A stretch of DNA of 64,000 nucleotides. Origin: G025836975 sp048751585 (GTDB lineage Bacteria; Pseudomonadota; Gammaproteobacteria; Burkholderiales; Burkholderiaceae_B). A program made the translations under genes and the position numbers. Every line of letters starts with the position of its first letter. Position 1 is the stretch's first letter. The stretch spans positions 248,001 to 312,000 of the forward strand of contig NZ_JAZHOB010000007.1 of the NCBI RefSeq assembly GCF_048751585.1. The letters are read 5' to 3'. Positions 33,773-44,150 of the stretch are shown one piece after another. Under the pieces are notes generated by a model, which was not told the origin of the DNA, did not search any database, and was given only the letters and a program-made list of their open reading frames with translations.

Positions 33773-35101
33773 TTACCCCTGCAACAGGCTTGCACTGGCG
33801 CCCGTGGACGAGTCCGGCGCGGATTCCGTCGCGGGAGCGGCCGGGTCGGTCTGGGGTTCGGCGCCGGTGTCGGGCTCCGGCTGGCCGGGCGCCGCGATAG
33901 CGCCTTCCTCGGCTTGCCGTGCGCTGGCTTCGCGCAGAGCCGCAATGGCCTGCAAACTGTTGTCCACCGTGGGCAGCTTGACGTCTATCGGGGTGTCGGC
34001 CAGTTGCCGGGCGACTTTCAGCGCCTGGCGCACTTGCTGCGACCTGGAATCGAAACGTGTTTCAAGCGCCTTGACCAGCACGGCGGTTTCAGCGTCCCAG
34101 ACCTTGGGCTGATGCATCAGCAAGGCCAATTGCGCCGTCATGCTGCGCAACCGCAGGGTTTCGCGGAAACGCGCGGCCTGATCCGGCGACATCAATAAAG
34201 CGGTTGCGTCGTCGACGCGGCGTACGGTAATGAACTGGCCCAGATCCTGGCGGATGGCGTCCCAAGCCGAACTCGACCATTGCTGCGCGGTGTCGATGCC
34301 CTGCTTCCACCAGGGAGCGTCGGGATCGGCGTAGCCGGGGCTGCCGGAATCGGCCGACATGGACGGCGCAGCGGCCTGCGGGGCCGGCACCGGTTCGGGC
34401 GCGGCGTCGTCGGGAACCAGCAAGGGCGCTTCGTTGATGAGATTGCCCAATTCCTCCAGTTGGCTGGACAGCATGGCGGTGTCGATGGTCGAGGCGGCCC
34501 GCAAGCGGTCGAGATCGCCATTGAGGGCTTGCTGCAAGGATGCCAGGGCCGGGCGATTGGCGCGCGCCAACTGGGCCTGCGCCGTTTCAAGAGAGATCAC
34601 GGCGTTGGCGACATTGCCGCTTAACTGCAATTGCTGCTGGGCGATCGTGACCAGATGATCGACATCGTTGATAAGGACCAGATCGGAACCGCTGTCGGTC
34701 AGGGTCTGGAAGGCCTGCTCCAGGCTATCGGCCTGATCCTGGGATTCGCGCAACGAGTTCTCCAGAACATCGATCTTCCTGGATTGCTCTTGCGCCAGCG
34801 ACAGTGCCTGCTGGGCTTGCTCGACCGCCTGGTTGACGGCGCTGGCACTATTCTGGACCTGGCCGGTCAGGGTCTGGCGGGTTTCATCCAAAAGCCGTTG
34901 CTGGTACCAGAGGCCCGCGGCCAGCGCCAAGGCGATAAGCAGCACCACAATGAAGGCGGGCAGGAGCATGGAGCGCGGCTTGGCGGCGCCGGCCGGACCT
35001 TTCTTGGCTGCGCTGGCAGACGTCGCGGGCCCCGGCGATGAAGTAGCGGCAGGCGCGGCGGTCCGCGGCGCCTGCGTGATCTCGGGTTTTTTATCAGTCA
35101 T
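33773..35101 (-). CDS. hemX: HemX, inner-membrane protein of the hem operon
   Basis: 442 residues. An Ala/Pro-rich cytoplasmic N-terminus, one membrane helix (MLLPAFIVVLLIALALAAGLW, about residues 45-65) and a Gln-rich coiled coil (about 70-135) precede the periplasmic domain. It is annotated in many genomes as uroporphyrinogen-III C-methyltransferase, but no methyltransferase motif is visible. The C-terminal 45 residues are low-complexity. Function is unknown; linkage to hemD and hemY is the main clue. Confidence 0.9.
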   Translation of the reverse strand: MTDKKPEITQAPRTAAPAATSSPGPATSASAAKKGPAGAAKPRSMLLPAFIVVLLIALALAAGLWYQQRLLDETRQTLTGQVQNSASAVNQAVEQAQQALSLAQEQSRKIDVLENSLRESQDQADSLEQAFQTLTDSGSDLVLINDVDHLVTIAQQQLQLSGNVANAVISLETAQAQLARANRPALASLQQALNGDLDRLRAASTIDTAMLSSQLEELGNLINEAPLLVPDDAAPEPVPAPQAAAPSMSADSGSPGYADPDAPWWKQGIDTAQQWSSSAWDAIRQDLGQFITVRRVDDATALLMSPDQAARFRETLRLRSMTAQLALLMHQPKVWDAETAVLVKALETRFDSRSQQVRQALKVARQLADTPIDVKLPTVDNSLQAIAALREASARQAEEGAIAAPGQPEPDTGAEPQTDPAAPATESAPDSSTGASASLLQG

Positions 35102-35128
35102 GGCGAGATTGTAATCCTTGGAGCTTTT

Positions 35129-35932
35129 TTAAAGCGATGCCGCGTGGACGATGGCCTGGAAAATGGCATCGTCGTCTGGCTGGCATAGTTTTACCATTGG
35201 CGGCTCCACCTTACCAGAAGCCCCGAGCACGGATTGTAAGCGGCTTGCAACACGTTCGTGTATGGCGACAAAACGCGAGCGCGTCCATGCGTCCCGCAGC
35301 CCCAGCCTGAGCATGTTCGCATGCACCGCGTCCACGCCCTCGCCGCTGGTCAGCAGGAATATGCATGGGGCGGGCGCGGCCAATGCCGCCGCCAGCAGGC
35401 CGCCCTGCCGTGCATCCCAGATAGCGGCCTGGCGATCGTACAGCGCCAGGCGGTCGGCCTGGATGCCCGCCTGATCGAAACGCCCGCCCAGCCATTCCCG
35501 TCCCGACGTGCCACGCACGATGAGCACGCGCTTGAAACTTCCGAGCATCGGTTCAAGCACCCTCCACAGGCCTTCGGAGTCCTGCGTATCGCTTTGCGCA
35601 TCGGGATGCAATATGTGGCTGGCCGGAACGCAGCCCGCATCGCGCAGGTAGCGGGCGCTGGGCGCGCCCACCGTCGCCGCCCGTGTCGCCGCCGGCCAGG
35701 GTCCGGGCCGCCCCTGCCCGGCCAGCATGTCGATATAGAAGCGAGCCGCGTTACTGCTTACAAAAACGATCAGGTCGTAGTGTTCGGGCGGCGGCAACTG
35801 CGCCGCCTGGCGTTCCAGCGGCTTGAGTTCCAGAGCGGGCAAGGCCAGCGCGGACAGTCCGGCCACGGCCAGGCGTTGCGCCAGCGCTTCGTTCTTACCT
35901 TGAGGCCGGGTCAGGACGACGCTGGCTTTCAT
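35129..35932 (-). CDS. hemD: Uroporphyrinogen-III synthase
   Basis: 267 residues from the ATG at 35932 (GAGG ribosome site); a GTG five codons upstream is less likely. HemD-fold opening VVLTRPQGKNEALAQRL. Later blocks are YDLIVFVSSNAARFY (about residues 71-85) and VLIVRGTSGREWLGG. It closes and inverts ring D of hydroxymethylbilane. Sequence conservation in this family is low, but the position after hemC settles the call. Confidence 0.93.
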   Translation of the reverse strand: MKASVVLTRPQGKNEALAQRLAVAGLSALALPALELKPLERQAAQLPPPEHYDLIVFVSSNAARFYIDMLAGQGRPGPWPAATRAATVGAPSARYLRDAGCVPASHILHPDAQSDTQDSEGLWRVLEPMLGSFKRVLIVRGTSGREWLGGRFDQAGIQADRLALYDRQAAIWDARQGGLLAAALAAPAPCIFLLTSGEGVDAVHANMLRLGLRDAWTRSRFVAIHERVASRLQSVLGASGKVEPPMVKLCQPDDDAIFQAIVHAASL

Positions 35933-35961
35933 GGCCGCCTCGGGCACGGTCGCGGCGCCGT

Positions 35962-36909
35962 TCAGGAGGCCGCGTCAGGAGCCGACAGCCTGGCCAGGAT
36001 GGCGCTGGCGCCCTTGTCGAGCAGGTCTTGCGCCGCCTGCTCGCCCAATTGCTCCGCCTGCGATGCCGGACCGCTGGCATGGGCGCGCAGGATGCGCGAG
36101 CCATCGGGTTCGGCGACCAGCGCGTCAAGGCTTAGGGTGTCGCCCTCCAGTTGCGCAAACGCGGCCAGGGGGACTTGGCAGGAACCGCCCAGAACACGCG
36201 ATACCGCTCTTTCGGCCAGTGTGCAGGCCGTGGCGGCGGCATCGCCCAACGGCGCGAGCCACGCCCGCATGTCGGCGCGGGAATCGAGGATTTCTATGCC
36301 CAGCGCGCCCTGCCCGGCCGCCGGCAGGCTTTGCTGCGGCGACAGGCAGCCGCGTATGCGCGAAGCCAGCCCCAGGCGCCGCAGGCCGGCCGCCGCAAGA
36401 ATGATGGCGGCGTAATCGCCGCGATCGAGCTTGCCCAGCCGGGTATCGAGATTGCCGCGCAAGGGCTGCACGTGTATATGGGGATATCGCTCGCGCAGTT
36501 GCGCTTCGCGGCGCAGGCTGGATGTACCCACCACAGCGCCGGCGGGCAAGGCATCGAGCGTATCGAAATCGTTGGAGACGAAGGCGTCGCGCGGATCGTC
36601 CCGTTCAAGAATGACCGACAAGGCAAAGGGGCTTTGCATGTCGACCGGAACATCTTTAAGGGAATGCACGGCCAGATCGGCCCGGCCGTCAAGCAAGGCG
36701 GTTTCCAGCTCTTTGACGAACAGGCCCTTGCCGCCGACCTTGGACAAAGAGCGATCGAGTATCTGATCGCCCCGCGTCGTCATGGTCAGCAGGCTGACCT
36801 GGCACTTGGGATACAGGGATTGCAAGCGATCCCGCACATGCTCGGCTTGCCACAAGGCAAGCCGGCTGGCGCGGGTTGCAATCACCAGTTTTACAGGCGA
36901 GTCGGACAT
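35962..36909 (-). CDS. hemC: Porphobilinogen deaminase (hydroxymethylbilane synthase)
   Basis: 315 residues. Active-site features are the ATRASRLALWQAEHV opening, Asp86 in VHSLKDVPVD, and the cofactor-bearing Cys244 in LGGSCQVPLAAF that carries the dipyrromethane primer. It polymerises four porphobilinogens. It lies 6 bp after a 41-residue membrane peptide and 29 bp before hemD. Confidence 0.97.
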   Translation of the reverse strand: MSDSPVKLVIATRASRLALWQAEHVRDRLQSLYPKCQVSLLTMTTRGDQILDRSLSKVGGKGLFVKELETALLDGRADLAVHSLKDVPVDMQSPFALSVILERDDPRDAFVSNDFDTLDALPAGAVVGTSSLRREAQLRERYPHIHVQPLRGNLDTRLGKLDRGDYAAIILAAAGLRRLGLASRIRGCLSPQQSLPAAGQGALGIEILDSRADMRAWLAPLGDAAATACTLAERAVSRVLGGSCQVPLAAFAQLEGDTLSLDALVAEPDGSRILRAHASGPASQAEQLGEQAAQDLLDKGASAILARLSAPDAAS

Positions 36910-36915
36910 GCCGGC

Positions 36916-37041
36916 CTAGGCGAAATAGTTGAGCAGCACCGCCGCGGCGATACCGATCAGGGCCAGAATGCCCAGGCCTTGCAGCAAGGACAGGCCGGAC
37001 TCGTCCGGCTTCTTGCGGCCTGATGACTTAAACAGACTCAT
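36916..37041 (-). CDS. Small single-helix membrane protein between terC and hemC
   Basis: 41 residues, too short for most gene callers. ATG at 37041 has AAGGA upstream. A basic N-terminus (SLFKSSGRKKPDESG) is followed by one hydrophobic helix (LLQGLGILALIGIAAAVLLN) ending YFA. The start overlaps the terC stop by 14 bp, and the stop is 6 bp before hemC, a layout typical of translational coupling. Family unknown. It could still be a fortuitous frame; conservation in relatives would decide. Confidence 0.6.
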   Translation of the reverse strand: MSLFKSSGRKKPDESGLSLLQGLGILALIGIAAAVLLNYFA

Positions 37042-37747
37042 TCGTTTGATCCTTGGAGGAACTGCCGCGGCTGGCAATCCATTTGCCCACCGCTACGACT
37101 AGGATGGCGCCGATTACCTCGGCGGCGATCTTGATTGTGGTGGTCGTTGGGCCGAATTGTTCAACCACGAATACATCGGTGACCAGCATGCCGCCGGCAA
37201 TCCAGCCCAGCAGCGCGGCACCCAGGGTGACCACGATGGGGAAGCGGTCGATGAGCTTCAAGACGATCGTGCTGCCCCAAATGATGATGGGCACGCTGAC
37301 CACCAGGCCGAAGATCACATAATACAGCTGGTGATCCAGGTGCGTATTCTGTGCGGCGCCGGCAATGGCGATGACATTGTCCAGGCTCATGACGAAGTCG
37401 GCGATAAGAATCGTCTTGACCGCGCTAAGCACAGAGCTGCCGCCCTTGATATTGCCGTGTTCGTCTTCCTCGGGAACCAGCAGCTTGATGCCTATCCATA
37501 CCAGCAGCAAGGCGCCGACAATCTTCAGGAAGGGAATGCCCAGCAGCGTAAGCGCGAAAGCGATCAGCAGGACGCGCAAGATAATGGCGCCCGCGGTACC
37601 CCACAAAATGCCCTGTATGCGCTGCTTGTGCTGCAAATTGCGGCAGGCCAGCGCAATGACCACGGCGTTATCGCCGCCCAGCAGGATATCGATCAGGATG
37701 ATCTGGAATACGGCTCCCCAATGGAGCGTTTGAAAAAACTCAATCAT
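37028..37747 (-). CDS. TerC-family integral membrane protein
   Basis: 239 residues with about seven hydrophobic segments. Family features: IDILLGGDNAVVIALACRNL (about residues 19-38) and FVMSLDNVIAIAGAAQN (about 117-133), the pair of acidic intramembrane motifs thought to bind metal in TerC/Alx/MntP-type exporters. Probable role is manganese or other metal-ion export at the inner membrane. No yybP-ykoY riboswitch was recognised in the leader; a TATAAT-like element lies at 37835-37830. Confidence 0.9.
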   Translation of the reverse strand: MIEFFQTLHWGAVFQIILIDILLGGDNAVVIALACRNLQHKQRIQGILWGTAGAIILRVLLIAFALTLLGIPFLKIVGALLLVWIGIKLLVPEEDEHGNIKGGSSVLSAVKTILIADFVMSLDNVIAIAGAAQNTHLDHQLYYVIFGLVVSVPIIIWGSTIVLKLIDRFPIVVTLGAALLGWIAGGMLVTDVFVVEQFGPTTTTIKIAAEVIGAILVVAVGKWIASRGSSSKDQTNESV

Positions 37748-37913
37748 TTTTTGTCCGTTTTAACCTAGAGGCGTAGTTAACGAAAATACCCGGCCGCAGC
37801 CAGTACGTCGGGGGTCAAAAAAACGGGCCATTATAATTCAGCTTATTGTAAGGTTCGCCGCAAGGCCCTGCGAGCGCAACCGGTCTTGAAACCTTAAAAC
37901 CGGCTGCGCAGTA

Positions 37914-37939
37914 TAAAAGGGCCCGCTTGTGGCGAGCCC
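37914..37939 (-). terminator. Intrinsic terminator downstream of sucD
   Basis: Minus-strand transcript: GGGCTCGC-cacaa-GCGGGCCC, an 8-bp stem with one G-U pair, followed by TTTTAT. It lies 9-35 bp after the sucD stop and separates sucCD from terC. Confidence 0.8.
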
Positions 37940-37948
37940 CGTCAATAC

Positions 37949-38830
37949 TTACAGTACCGACTTGAGCAGTTTGCCCATTTCGGACGGATCGCGGGTGGTG
38001 CGGATGCCGCAAGCTTCCATGATTTCGAGTTTGGCATCCGCCGTATCGGCGCCGCCGGAGATCAGCGCGCCGGCGTGGCCCATGCGCTTGCCGGCCGGAG
38101 CCGTGACGCCTGCGATGAAGCCGACGACCGGCTTCTTCATGTTGTCTTTGGCCCATTCGGCGGCGTTGACTTCATCGGGGCCGCCGATTTCGCCGATCAT
38201 GACCACGGCGTCGGTGTCGGGGTCGTCGTTGAACATCTGCAGCACGTCGACATGCTTGAGGCCATTGATGGGGTCGCCGCCGATGCCCACGGCCGTGGAT
38301 TGGCCCAGGCCCAGCTCGGTCAGCTGCGCCACGGCTTCATAGGTCAGCGTACCGGAACGGCTGACCACGCCGATACGGCCCTTGCGGGAAATGTGTCCCG
38401 GCATAATGCCGATCTTCAGTTCGTCGGGCGTGATCAGGCCCGGGCAGTTGGGCCCAAGCAGCAAGGTTTTCTTGTTCTGGTCGCGCATGCGGTTGCGAAC
38501 TTCCAGCATGTCGCGCACGGGAATGCCTTCGGTAATGCAGATGACCAGGTCCAGGTCGGCCTCGACGGCTTCCCAGATGGCGGCCGCCGCGCCCGCGGGC
38601 GGAACATAAATGACCGACACGGTGGCGCCCGTTTGCGCCTTGGCGTCCTTGACGGAACCGAAGATGGGCACGCCTTCGAAGTTCTCGCCGGCTTTCTTGG
38701 GGTGCACGCCCGCGACGAAGGCATTCTTGCCGTTCGCGTATTCGCGGCACATATGTGTGTGGAACTGGCCGGTTTTACCGGTGATCCCCTGGGTAATGAC
38801 TTTAGTGTCTTTGTTGATCAGAATCGACAT
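37949..38830 (-). CDS. sucD: Succinyl-CoA synthetase alpha subunit
   Basis: 293 residues. CoA-binding Rossmann part begins ILINKDTKVITQGITGKTG. The phosphohistidine is His252 in MGHAGALISGG, equivalent to E. coli His246. It interconverts succinyl-CoA and succinate with NDP/NTP in the TCA cycle, as a complex with SucC. It starts 22 bp after sucC. Confidence 0.97.
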   Translation of the reverse strand: MSILINKDTKVITQGITGKTGQFHTHMCREYANGKNAFVAGVHPKKAGENFEGVPIFGSVKDAKAQTGATVSVIYVPPAGAAAAIWEAVEADLDLVICITEGIPVRDMLEVRNRMRDQNKKTLLLGPNCPGLITPDELKIGIMPGHISRKGRIGVVSRSGTLTYEAVAQLTELGLGQSTAVGIGGDPINGLKHVDVLQMFNDDPDTDAVVMIGEIGGPDEVNAAEWAKDNMKKPVVGFIAGVTAPAGKRMGHAGALISGGADTADAKLEIMEACGIRTTRDPSEMGKLLKSVL

Positions 38831-38852
38831 TTACAAATCCTCGGCAATATTC

Positions 38853-40013
<1,161 letters not shown>

Positions 40014-40097
40014 TTGTTACCTGTCAGAACGTAAAGATAAGAAAAAGAACGCGTGCGCCTGTGCCCTGGGACACCCTTGCCCGCCGATGAGGATAGC

Positions 40098-40673
40098 CTA
40101 CTCGCATTTTGCTTCCGTCTTCGGAGCCACATACCACTTGGGGTAGAACTCGCGCGCCACCGGACCATCGAGCCGCAAGGCGTGGCAGCCTTCAAGCTGG
40201 AACGGCCGCTTTTGCCCCTGCCCGGCTTCCTGTTCCTTCCTGCGCCGATTGGCCATGGTCTGGACGGCCACGGTGGGCAGCACATAGGAAAGCTCGGTCA
40301 TGTGGGTACAGCCCGCCGTCCTGCCGAAACGATCCTTCACGGCCTGCCGGAAATTGCGCAGCAGGTTCATGCCGACCAGCGCGCGGTAATCGGGCGCGAT
40401 GGCCATGCATTCCTGGTTGTAGGGGGCGGCATCGTAGTCGGCCATGGCGGCCGTGATGGTGAACTGGTCGTCGATGGTGACGCGAAGGTGCATGTGATGG
40501 ACAGGCTCGCCCGCATGATGCATGGCGCCCGCCCTTTTGGGGAAATCATAAGCCTTGACGTCGATCAGTTCGGCTTCGATATCCCACTGGCCGTCCTCCC
40601 GGACAAACGAGTCCACACGTATGGAACGCGTGTGCAAGGGCTCGCGAGCGGTATCGGGAGGAGGCAAAGGCAT
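40098..40673 (-). CDS. DUF2889 domain protein
   Basis: 191 residues from the ATG at 40673; a longer frame would overlap metE. The DUF2889 core is recognisable: HTRSIRVDSFVREDGQWDIE, ELIDVKAYDF, then VHHMHLRVTIDDQFTI and CTHMTELSYVLP. The conserved His/Cys set suggests a metal or ligand site. Function unknown; the family is common in betaproteobacteria. It lies 32 bp downstream of the metE stop and has no obvious ribosome site, so translation start is tentative. Confidence 0.85.
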   Translation of the reverse strand: MPLPPPDTAREPLHTRSIRVDSFVREDGQWDIEAELIDVKAYDFPKRAGAMHHAGEPVHHMHLRVTIDDQFTITAAMADYDAAPYNQECMAIAPDYRALVGMNLLRNFRQAVKDRFGRTAGCTHMTELSYVLPTVAVQTMANRRRKEQEAGQGQKRPFQLEGCHALRLDGPVAREFYPKWYVAPKTEAKCE

Positions 40674-40705
40674 GAATGAAAGTTGCGAATATTGCGATAA
40701 ACCCT

Positions 40706-43000
40706 CTAAGTATAGCGCAGTGTTTGGGCTGCCTTGACCATCGCCACCAGCGCCGCTTCCGTTTCGGGCCAGCCGCGTGTCTTCAGGCCGCAATCGGGAT
40801 TCACCCACAGGCGCTCGGGCGGCAGGCGGGTCGCCGCCTTTTTCATCAGATCGACCATCCAGTCCAGCTTGGGTATGTTGGGCGAATGGATATCGTAGAC
40901 CCCCGGCCCGATATCGTTCGGATAGTGGAAATCTTCGAAGGCGCCCAGCAGCTCCATGTTGGAGCGCGAGGTTTCAATCGTGATGACGTCGGCATCCATG
41001 GCGGCTATCGATTCGATGATGTCGTTGAATTCCGAATAGCACATATGGGTGTGTATCTGCGTGTCGTCCCGCACGCCGCCGGTCGACAGGCGGAAGCAAT
41101 CGACGGCCCAGTCAAGATAAGCCTGCCAGTCGGCGCGCCGCAGGGGAAGGCCTTCGCGGAATGCCGGCTCGTCGATCTGGATGACGGCAATGCCGGCCGC
41201 CTCCAGGTCGGTGACCTCGTCGCGCAGCGCCAGGGCCAATTGCCGGCAAGTGGTTTCGCGCGGCTGGTCGTCGCGCACGAAGGACCATTGCAAAATGGTG
41301 ACCGGCCCCGTCAACATGCCCTTGACCGGCTTGTCGGTCAGCGATTGCGCATAGGCCGACCAGGCAACCGTCATGGCGGCCGGCCGCGCGACATCGCCGA
41401 AAATAATCGGCGGCTTGACGCAGCGCGAACCATAGCTTTGCACCCAGCCGTTCTGGGTGAAGGCGAAGCCCCCCAGCAATTCGCCGAAGTATTCCACCAT
41501 GTCGTTGCGCTCGGGCTCGCCGTGCACCAGCACATCCAGCCCTACTTTTTCCTGGAAGCGGATGACCTGCTCGATTTCGGCGCGCATGGCTTTTTCGTAG
41601 GCCGCATCGCCAATCGTTCCGGCCTTCCAGTCGCGGCGCAGCACCCTGATTTCGGATGTCTGGGGAAAGGAGCCTATGGTCGTGGTGGGATACGCCGGCA
41701 AGCCCAGTTTTTCCTGTTGATGGGCAATGCGCTGGGCAAAGGGAGCGCGGTCGCGCGCCAGGCCGGCCGACGCTTCAAGGCGCTGCTGGACGCCGCGGTT
41801 ATGGATACGCGCCGAGTTCTTCCTGGCTTGCAGCGCATCGCGCTGCCGCTGCAAGGCTTGCCGGGTTACCGGATCGGCCGAACCGTCCAGCGACGCCGCC
41901 AAAAGGCGCAACTCGTCCAGCTTCTGCGTGGCGAAGGAAAGCCAGCCTTTGAGCTCGGCATCCAGTTCCTGCTCGGCATCCAGATCGACCGGCACGTGCA
42001 GCAAGGAGCATGAGGGCGCAAGCCACAGTTTATCGCCGCGCTGACGCGCAAGCGCTTCCACGCTGGCGCCCGCCGCGTCCAGGTCGCTGCGCCATATATT
42101 GCGCCCATCCACCAGGCCCGCCGACAGAACCTGGTCCGGCGCCAGCACGGCGGCGACTTGGACCACTTGATCGGGGCCGCGGACCAGATCGATATGCACG
42201 CCTTGCACAGGCAAATCCTTCAGCACCTGAACGTTGTCGCCAAGCTTTTCGAAGTACGTAGCCAGCAGCAGCGATACGCCCGACCCCGCCAGTTCCTGGT
42301 AGACACGCTTGAAAGCCTGGCGCCAGGCTTCGGGAAGGTCCAAGCCGAGAATGGGCTCATCGATCTGGACCCACTCCACGCCCAGCGCGGCAATCTTCTT
42401 CAGGACCTCTTTATAAACGGGCAGGAGCGCATCAAGCAGGGCCAGCTTGGCCGGATCGCCGGCGCCCTGCGCAAAGGCATCGCCCTTGCCCAGCCACAGC
42501 CAGGTCAAGGGACCAGGAATAACCGGCTTGACGCGGTGGCCCAGCGCCTGCGCCTCGCGGATCTGATCGAAGAGATAGCTGCGGGCAATGCGATAGGACT
42601 GCTCCGGCACGAGTTCGGGCACGATGTAGTGGTAGTTGGTATCGAACCATTTGGTCATTTCGCAAGCGGCGGCGGGGGTGCCGCTGGGCGCGCGCCCGCG
42701 GGCCATGCGGAACAGCGTATCCAGCGACACGCCTTCGCCCGCGGCCTGGGCGAAACGGGCCGGAACGGCGCCCAGCAGGCAGGTCCATTCCAGGACATGG
42801 TCATACCAGGCGAAATCGCCCACCGGCACAAAAGCCAGGCCCGACTTCGCTTGGAGGGCCCAATGGCGGGCGCGCAACTCGCGCCCGGTCGCCTCCAATT
42901 CGTCTGCCGTTTGCCTGCCGGCCCAATAGGCTTCCAGCGCACGTTTCAATTCGCGCTGGACACCGATGCGCGGGAAGCCTAAATTATGAGTAATCGTCAT
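40706..43000 (-). CDS. metE: Cobalamin-independent methionine synthase
   Basis: 764 residues, standard two-barrel MetE. Zinc ligands in the C-terminal barrel: His652 and Cys654 (HTHMCYSEF) and Cys737 (NPDCGLKTRGW). N-terminal start TITHNLGFPRIGVQRELK is typical. It transfers the methyl of 5-methyl-THF-polyglutamate to homocysteine. Divergent from metR, with two MetR boxes in between. Confidence 0.98.
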   Translation of the reverse strand: MTITHNLGFPRIGVQRELKRALEAYWAGRQTADELEATGRELRARHWALQAKSGLAFVPVGDFAWYDHVLEWTCLLGAVPARFAQAAGEGVSLDTLFRMARGRAPSGTPAAACEMTKWFDTNYHYIVPELVPEQSYRIARSYLFDQIREAQALGHRVKPVIPGPLTWLWLGKGDAFAQGAGDPAKLALLDALLPVYKEVLKKIAALGVEWVQIDEPILGLDLPEAWRQAFKRVYQELAGSGVSLLLATYFEKLGDNVQVLKDLPVQGVHIDLVRGPDQVVQVAAVLAPDQVLSAGLVDGRNIWRSDLDAAGASVEALARQRGDKLWLAPSCSLLHVPVDLDAEQELDAELKGWLSFATQKLDELRLLAASLDGSADPVTRQALQRQRDALQARKNSARIHNRGVQQRLEASAGLARDRAPFAQRIAHQQEKLGLPAYPTTTIGSFPQTSEIRVLRRDWKAGTIGDAAYEKAMRAEIEQVIRFQEKVGLDVLVHGEPERNDMVEYFGELLGGFAFTQNGWVQSYGSRCVKPPIIFGDVARPAAMTVAWSAYAQSLTDKPVKGMLTGPVTILQWSFVRDDQPRETTCRQLALALRDEVTDLEAAGIAVIQIDEPAFREGLPLRRADWQAYLDWAVDCFRLSTGGVRDDTQIHTHMCYSEFNDIIESIAAMDADVITIETSRSNMELLGAFEDFHYPNDIGPGVYDIHSPNIPKLDWMVDLMKKAATRLPPERLWVNPDCGLKTRGWPETEAALVAMVKAAQTLRYT

Positions 43001-43062
43001 GATGATTTTCCGTTAGATGAGTCTTTTTTGTTTAATTTGACTATTGTGCCTATACAATCACA

Positions 43063-43106
43063 TGAATCAAAATCAAATACACCATCTTTAAAATGAATAA
43101 ATTTCA
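43063..43106. promoter_or_regulatory. Two MetR boxes in the metE-metR intergenic region
   Basis: 43094-43106 is TGAA-taaat-TTCA, a perfect match to the MetR consensus TGAA-N5-TTCA. 43063-43075 is TGAA-tcaaa-aTCA with one mismatch. Centres are 31 bp apart. On the minus strand, TTGATT and TATAGG at 16-bp spacing near 43050-43080 are a plausible metE promoter next to these sites. Homocysteine-dependent activation of metE by MetR is the known scheme. Confidence 0.75.
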
Positions 43107-43162
43107 ATTTAAAACCACCGCACCGAACTCGCTCGCCGGCCTCGGTGCCCAAAAGGCAGGCC

Positions 43163-44080
43163 ATGCTTGAAATACGCCACCTGGAAACCCTGTGCGCCAT
43201 ACGCGATGCGGGCAGCCTGCAGGAAGCCGCCGAGCGCCTGCACGTGACCCAGTCGGCGCTGTCGCATCAACTGCGCGACCTGGAAGTGCGCCTGAAAACG
43301 CCTCTGCTGAATCGCCGCACGCGTCCTGCCCGCCTGACCACGGCCGGATTGCGCATTCTGGCCTTGGCGGACGAGATACTTCCCCAGGTCAAGGCCACCG
43401 AGCGAGAGCTGCAACGGCTGGCGGCGGGCCGGACCGGACGGTTGCATCTGGCCATCGACTGCCACTCCTGCTTCCAGTGGCTGATGCCGGCGCTGGACGC
43501 CTTCCGCCACGACTGGCCGGATGTCGAACTGGACCTTTCAGCCGCTTTCTCCTTTGCCCCCCTGCCCGCCCTGGTGCGTGGCGACCTGGACGTGGTGGTG
43601 ACATCGGATCCGCAAGCCATCGAAGCCGTTGAATATGTGCCGCTGTTCCGCTACGAGCTGGTGCTGGCCGTGGCAGCCGCCAACCCATTGGCGCAATACA
43701 AATACATAGAACCGTATCAATTGGCCGACCAGGTTCTTATTACTTATCCCGTCGAACGCCAGCGCCTGGATGTCTTCACCGCCTTCCTGGATCCGGCCGG
43801 CGTGGAACCGGCCGCGCTGCGCAAAGCGGAGCTTACGCCCATCATTGCGCAACTGGTCGCCAGCCAGCGCGGCGTGGCGGCGTTGCCCAATTGGGCGCTC
43901 ACGGAATATCTGGACCAGAGCTGGCTGCGGCTGTGCCATCTGGGTACGCAAGGGGTATGGCGGACTTTATATGCGGCGGTGCGCAGCGAGGACGTGCAGG
44001 CCGATTACCTGCAAGCCTTCATAAAGCAGGCGCGGGACACCTGCTTCAAGACCCTTACCGGCATCAAGGCGGCACGCTAG
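43163..44080 (+). CDS. metR: MetR, LysR-type regulator of methionine synthesis
   Basis: 305 residues from the ATG at 43163; an upstream GTG at 43145 is less likely. N-terminal LysR helix-turn-helix: MLEIRHLETLCAIRDAGSLQ, then EAAERLHVTQSALSHQLRDL. MetR-specific features in the effector domain include IDCHSCFQWLMPALDAFR. Homocysteine is the known co-activator. Divergent orientation from metE and the MetR boxes support the call. It is the first plus-strand gene after a 43-kb minus-strand run. Confidence 0.95.
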   Translation: MLEIRHLETLCAIRDAGSLQEAAERLHVTQSALSHQLRDLEVRLKTPLLNRRTRPARLTTAGLRILALADEILPQVKATERELQRLAAGRTGRLHLAIDCHSCFQWLMPALDAFRHDWPDVELDLSAAFSFAPLPALVRGDLDVVVTSDPQAIEAVEYVPLFRYELVLAVAAANPLAQYKYIEPYQLADQVLITYPVERQRLDVFTAFLDPAGVEPAALRKAELTPIIAQLVASQRGVAALPNWALTEYLDQSWLRLCHLGTQGVWRTLYAAVRSEDVQADYLQAFIKQARDTCFKTLTGIKAAR

Positions 44081-44116
44081 CGTATTTTCGGTTCAGGTGT
44101 TTACCGCTATATGGCT

Positions 44117-44150
44117 TGTAAGCGTGTGGCTATGATCTGTAAGCTTGTGG
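44117..44150. repeat. Tandem 21-bp-spaced direct repeat downstream of metR
   Basis: TGTAAGCGTGTGG (44117-44129) recurs as TGTAAGCTTGTGG (44138-44150) with one mismatch and a 21-bp period, two turns of the helix. It directly abuts the large palindromic element. Function unknown. Confidence 0.6.

Noticed and set aside
37748..37948. yybP-ykoY-type manganese riboswitch before the TerC-family gene
   Set aside because: Looked for because of the gene family, but the leader is short and no conserved riboswitch blocks were found.
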